Shown piece by piece: positions 62,570-64,000 of a stretch of 64,000 nucleotides of DNA (the first letter of the stretch is position 1; every line of letters begins with the position of its first letter). Position numbers and translations under genes: made by a program. The notes beneath the pieces are model-generated. The model did not search any database. It was given only the letters and a program-made list of their open reading frames with translations, and was not told where the DNA came from. The stretch covers positions 620,001 through 684,000 of the forward strand of contig NZ_VFNP01000001.1 of the NCBI RefSeq assembly GCF_006715635.1, given 5' to 3'. The DNA comes from Streptomyces sp. SLBN-118. GTDB taxonomy: Bacteria; Actinomycetota; Actinomycetes; Streptomycetales; Streptomycetaceae.

Positions 62570-63514
62570 TCAGCTCTTCTGTTCGGCGTAGTTCTTGGCG
62601 TGGTCCAGGGTGGCGCGGCTGTTCGTACTGAGCGCCGTGTGGACGTATGCGCGGGCGTCGGCGACGGTGGCGTCGGGGCCGAGGATCTTCGCGATGTTGG
62701 CGGTGTTGAGGGTGACGGTGTGCTGTGAGGAGGCTTCGGTGCCGCCGCCGGAGATCTCCTCGACGGTCCAGACCCCGGTGTGCAGGGTCATCAGCGCGGG
62801 CAGCGTGACCTGCTTGTAGGCGATCTTTTGGTGCGGGAAGGTCACCCGGTACGACTTGGTGGTGTGCACCGAGCCGTCCTTGGCGCGGGTGTCCATCTCG
62901 AGGGTCTGCAGGCCGGGAGTCTCCTCCGTGAGCCGTACGGTGGCCACATGGGGCAGCCGGTCGGACCACAGGTCCGCCTCGTTGATGAAGTCGAACACCT
63001 CCTTGGCGGCGCCGGCGATGCGCACCGTGTCGGTGAAGGAGAAGGTCACCTCCTCGGCGGCGTGGGCCAGTTCGACGTTCTCCTTGAGGGCCGCCAGCTC
63101 GGCGGTGCTGTTCTTGTCGACGGCCCGCTCGATCCAGAGCAGGTCGTGCGCGTCGTCGTCGACGGCCCGGTAGTCGTGCAGCAGCCGGACCCGGGACTCC
63201 CGCTCACCGAGCGGCTCGATGATCCAGGTGCCGCCCATCTCGGCGACCGGCGGCGCGGTGATCTCCTGCCGGAAGGTGATGCGCAGGGCATCGGGATCGA
63301 GGGTGCGGCGTGATGTCCAGTTCTTCGCCTCGCCGTTGGCGGTCGCCCAGATGCGGATACGCTCACGGGTGCCGTCCGCGTCCGCCTCCAGCTGGTCGAC
63401 GTGGATCGTCGGCGGGAAGATGCGCGGCCAGTTGGTGACTTCCGCCAGCAGCCGGTAGACCTCCGCCGCCGGGGCGCCGACCGTGATCTCGTGTTCTACT
63501 TCACGGGTCGTCAT
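62570..63514 (-). CDS. Aromatase/cyclase, two START-fold domains
   Basis: The 314-residue protein has two helix-grip domains of the polyketide cyclase family: EVEHEITVGAPAAEVYRLLAEVTNWPRIFPP (about 5-150) and TFSFTDTVRIAGAAKEVFDFINEADLW (about 160-310). This di-domain form is the aromatase/cyclase of type II PKS clusters that reduce at C-9 (ActVII/JadD/LanL type), closing and aromatising the first ring. The ATG at 63514 follows GGAGGAG. It lies between ketoreductase and oxygenase genes in one operon, as in angucycline clusters. Confidence 0.93.
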   Translation of the reverse strand: MTTREVEHEITVGAPAAEVYRLLAEVTNWPRIFPPTIHVDQLEADADGTRERIRIWATANGEAKNWTSRRTLDPDALRITFRQEITAPPVAEMGGTWIIEPLGERESRVRLLHDYRAVDDDAHDLLWIERAVDKNSTAELAALKENVELAHAAEEVTFSFTDTVRIAGAAKEVFDFINEADLWSDRLPHVATVRLTEETPGLQTLEMDTRAKDGSVHTTKSYRVTFPHQKIAYKQVTLPALMTLHTGVWTVEEISGGGTEASSQHTVTLNTANIAKILGPDATVADARAYVHTALSTNSRATLDHAKNYAEQKS

Positions 63515-63546
63515 GACCACTCCTCCTTCACATGCGTGGACTGGGG

Positions 63547-64000
63547 TCAGAAGTTGCCGAGGCCGCCGCAGACGTTGAATGCCTGCGCGGTGATGGAGGC
63601 GGCCGTGTCCGATGCGAGATAGCCGACGAGTCCGGCGACCTCTTCGGGGGTGGAGTAGCGGCCGAGGGGGATCTTCGCCTGGAACTTCTCGAGGATCGCC
63701 GCCTCCGAGGTGTCGTACGCGGCGGCGTAGCCCTGCCGCACCCGCTGGGCCATGGGTGTCTCGACATAGCCGGGGCACACGGCGTTGACCGTGATGCCGG
63801 TGGGCGCCAGCTCGTTGCCGAGTGCCTTGGTGAAGCCGACCACACCGTGCTTGGACGCCGAGTACGGCGCGCCGAGCACGACGCCCTGCTTGCCCGCGGT
63901 GGAGGCGATGTTGATGATCCTGCCGCGGTCCTTGTGCCGCATGGCGCCGGTGTTGAGCACCGCCTTGGTGAGCCGGAAGACGCTGTTGAGGTTGGTGTCG
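63547..64000 (-). CDS. Type II PKS ketoreductase (ActIII-like), N-terminus outside window
   Basis: The frame remains open to the right edge, and the residues before the internal start (NLNSVFRLTKAVLNTGAM) continue the family pattern, so the gene is cut by the window. It has the SDR catalytic Ser (INIASTAGKQG) and YxxxK (YSASKHG), the VCPGYVETPMA loop and the C-terminal AFNVCGGLGNF of C-9 polyketide ketoreductases. It reduces the nascent poly-beta-ketone. The minimal PKS genes are expected beyond the edge. Confidence 0.93.
   Translation of the reverse strand, partial: DTNLNSVFRLTKAVLNTGAMRHKDRGRIINIASTAGKQGVVLGAPYSASKHGVVGFTKALGNELAPTGITVNAVCPGYVETPMAQRVRQGYAAAYDTSEAAILEKFQAKIPLGRYSTPEEVAGLVGYLASDTAASITAQAFNVCGGLGNF

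Overview
The window is high-GC actinobacterial DNA, almost certainly a Streptomyces chromosome. The signs are very GC-rich third codon positions, GTG and TTG starts with GGAGG-type ribosome sites, a c-di-AMP riboswitch ahead of a LysM cell-wall gene, NIT-domain and PP2C signalling proteins, and two specialised-metabolism loci. I see no rRNA, tRNA, CRISPR array or intact insertion sequence.

Region 1 (1-11.1 kb) is mostly housekeeping and secretion: a partial gene at the left edge, an M4 metalloprotease, a NhaA antiporter fused to a DsbA-like domain, a PLP decarboxylase, a flavoprotein, the riboswitch-controlled LysM protein and a secreted beta-propeller. Region 2 (11.2-19.15 kb, minus strand) is a tightly overlapping catechol siderophore operon: isochorismate synthase, DHB-AMP ligase, isochorismatase, free aryl carrier protein, a one-module serine NRPS (C-A-T-TE, EntF-like) and an MbtH protein, behind an iron-box-like site. 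The DHB dehydrogenase (EntA) step is absent. Region 3 (20.1-33.6 kb) holds a PAS/GAF/PP2C regulator, an arsenic island (ArsI-like lyase, PstS-like lipoprotein, aquaporin, ArsR, ArsC) next to a truncated acetyltransferase, UppP, a sensor kinase, decayed HTH genes, and an MFS exporter with a multicopper oxidase.

Region 4 (34 kb to the right edge, where it is cut) is the most interesting part. It looks like one arm of an angucycline-type aromatic polyketide cluster: three PgaE-like FAD oxygenases, an aromatase/cyclase, a ketoreductase entering from the right edge, an O-methyltransferase-like protein, hydrolases and an MMPL exporter. It also carries the gene set that kinamycin, lomaiviticin and fosfazinomycin pathways share for making a hydrazine synthon: di-cluster ferredoxin, a large protein of unknown family, amidase, glutamine-synthetase-like ligase, adenylosuccinate-lyase-like enzyme and GNAT acetyltransferase. 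A DUF3050 (haem-oxygenase-like diiron) protein and a gamma-glutamyl-hydrolase-type enzyme lie close by. The likely product is a diazo- or hydrazine-bearing benzofluorene/angucycline. The ketosynthase genes are not in the window.

A StrR/ParB-like regulator at 34.0 kb is matched by three operators that fit the StrR/NovG consensus (GTTCRACTG-N11-CRGTYGAAC) in three divergent promoters at 42.9, 46.4 and 57.0 kb. This ties the hydrazine module, oxygenases and methyltransferase-like gene into one regulon. A second layer is an ECF41-type sigma factor with matching TGTCACA-N16-CGTC-type promoters before itself and before a carboxymuconolactone-decarboxylase gene, plus a C-terminally truncated near-duplicate of the sigma gene. 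EboA, an inositol-phosphate-synthase-like protein and a ScyD/ScyE-like propeller sit in the same arm and are unexplained.
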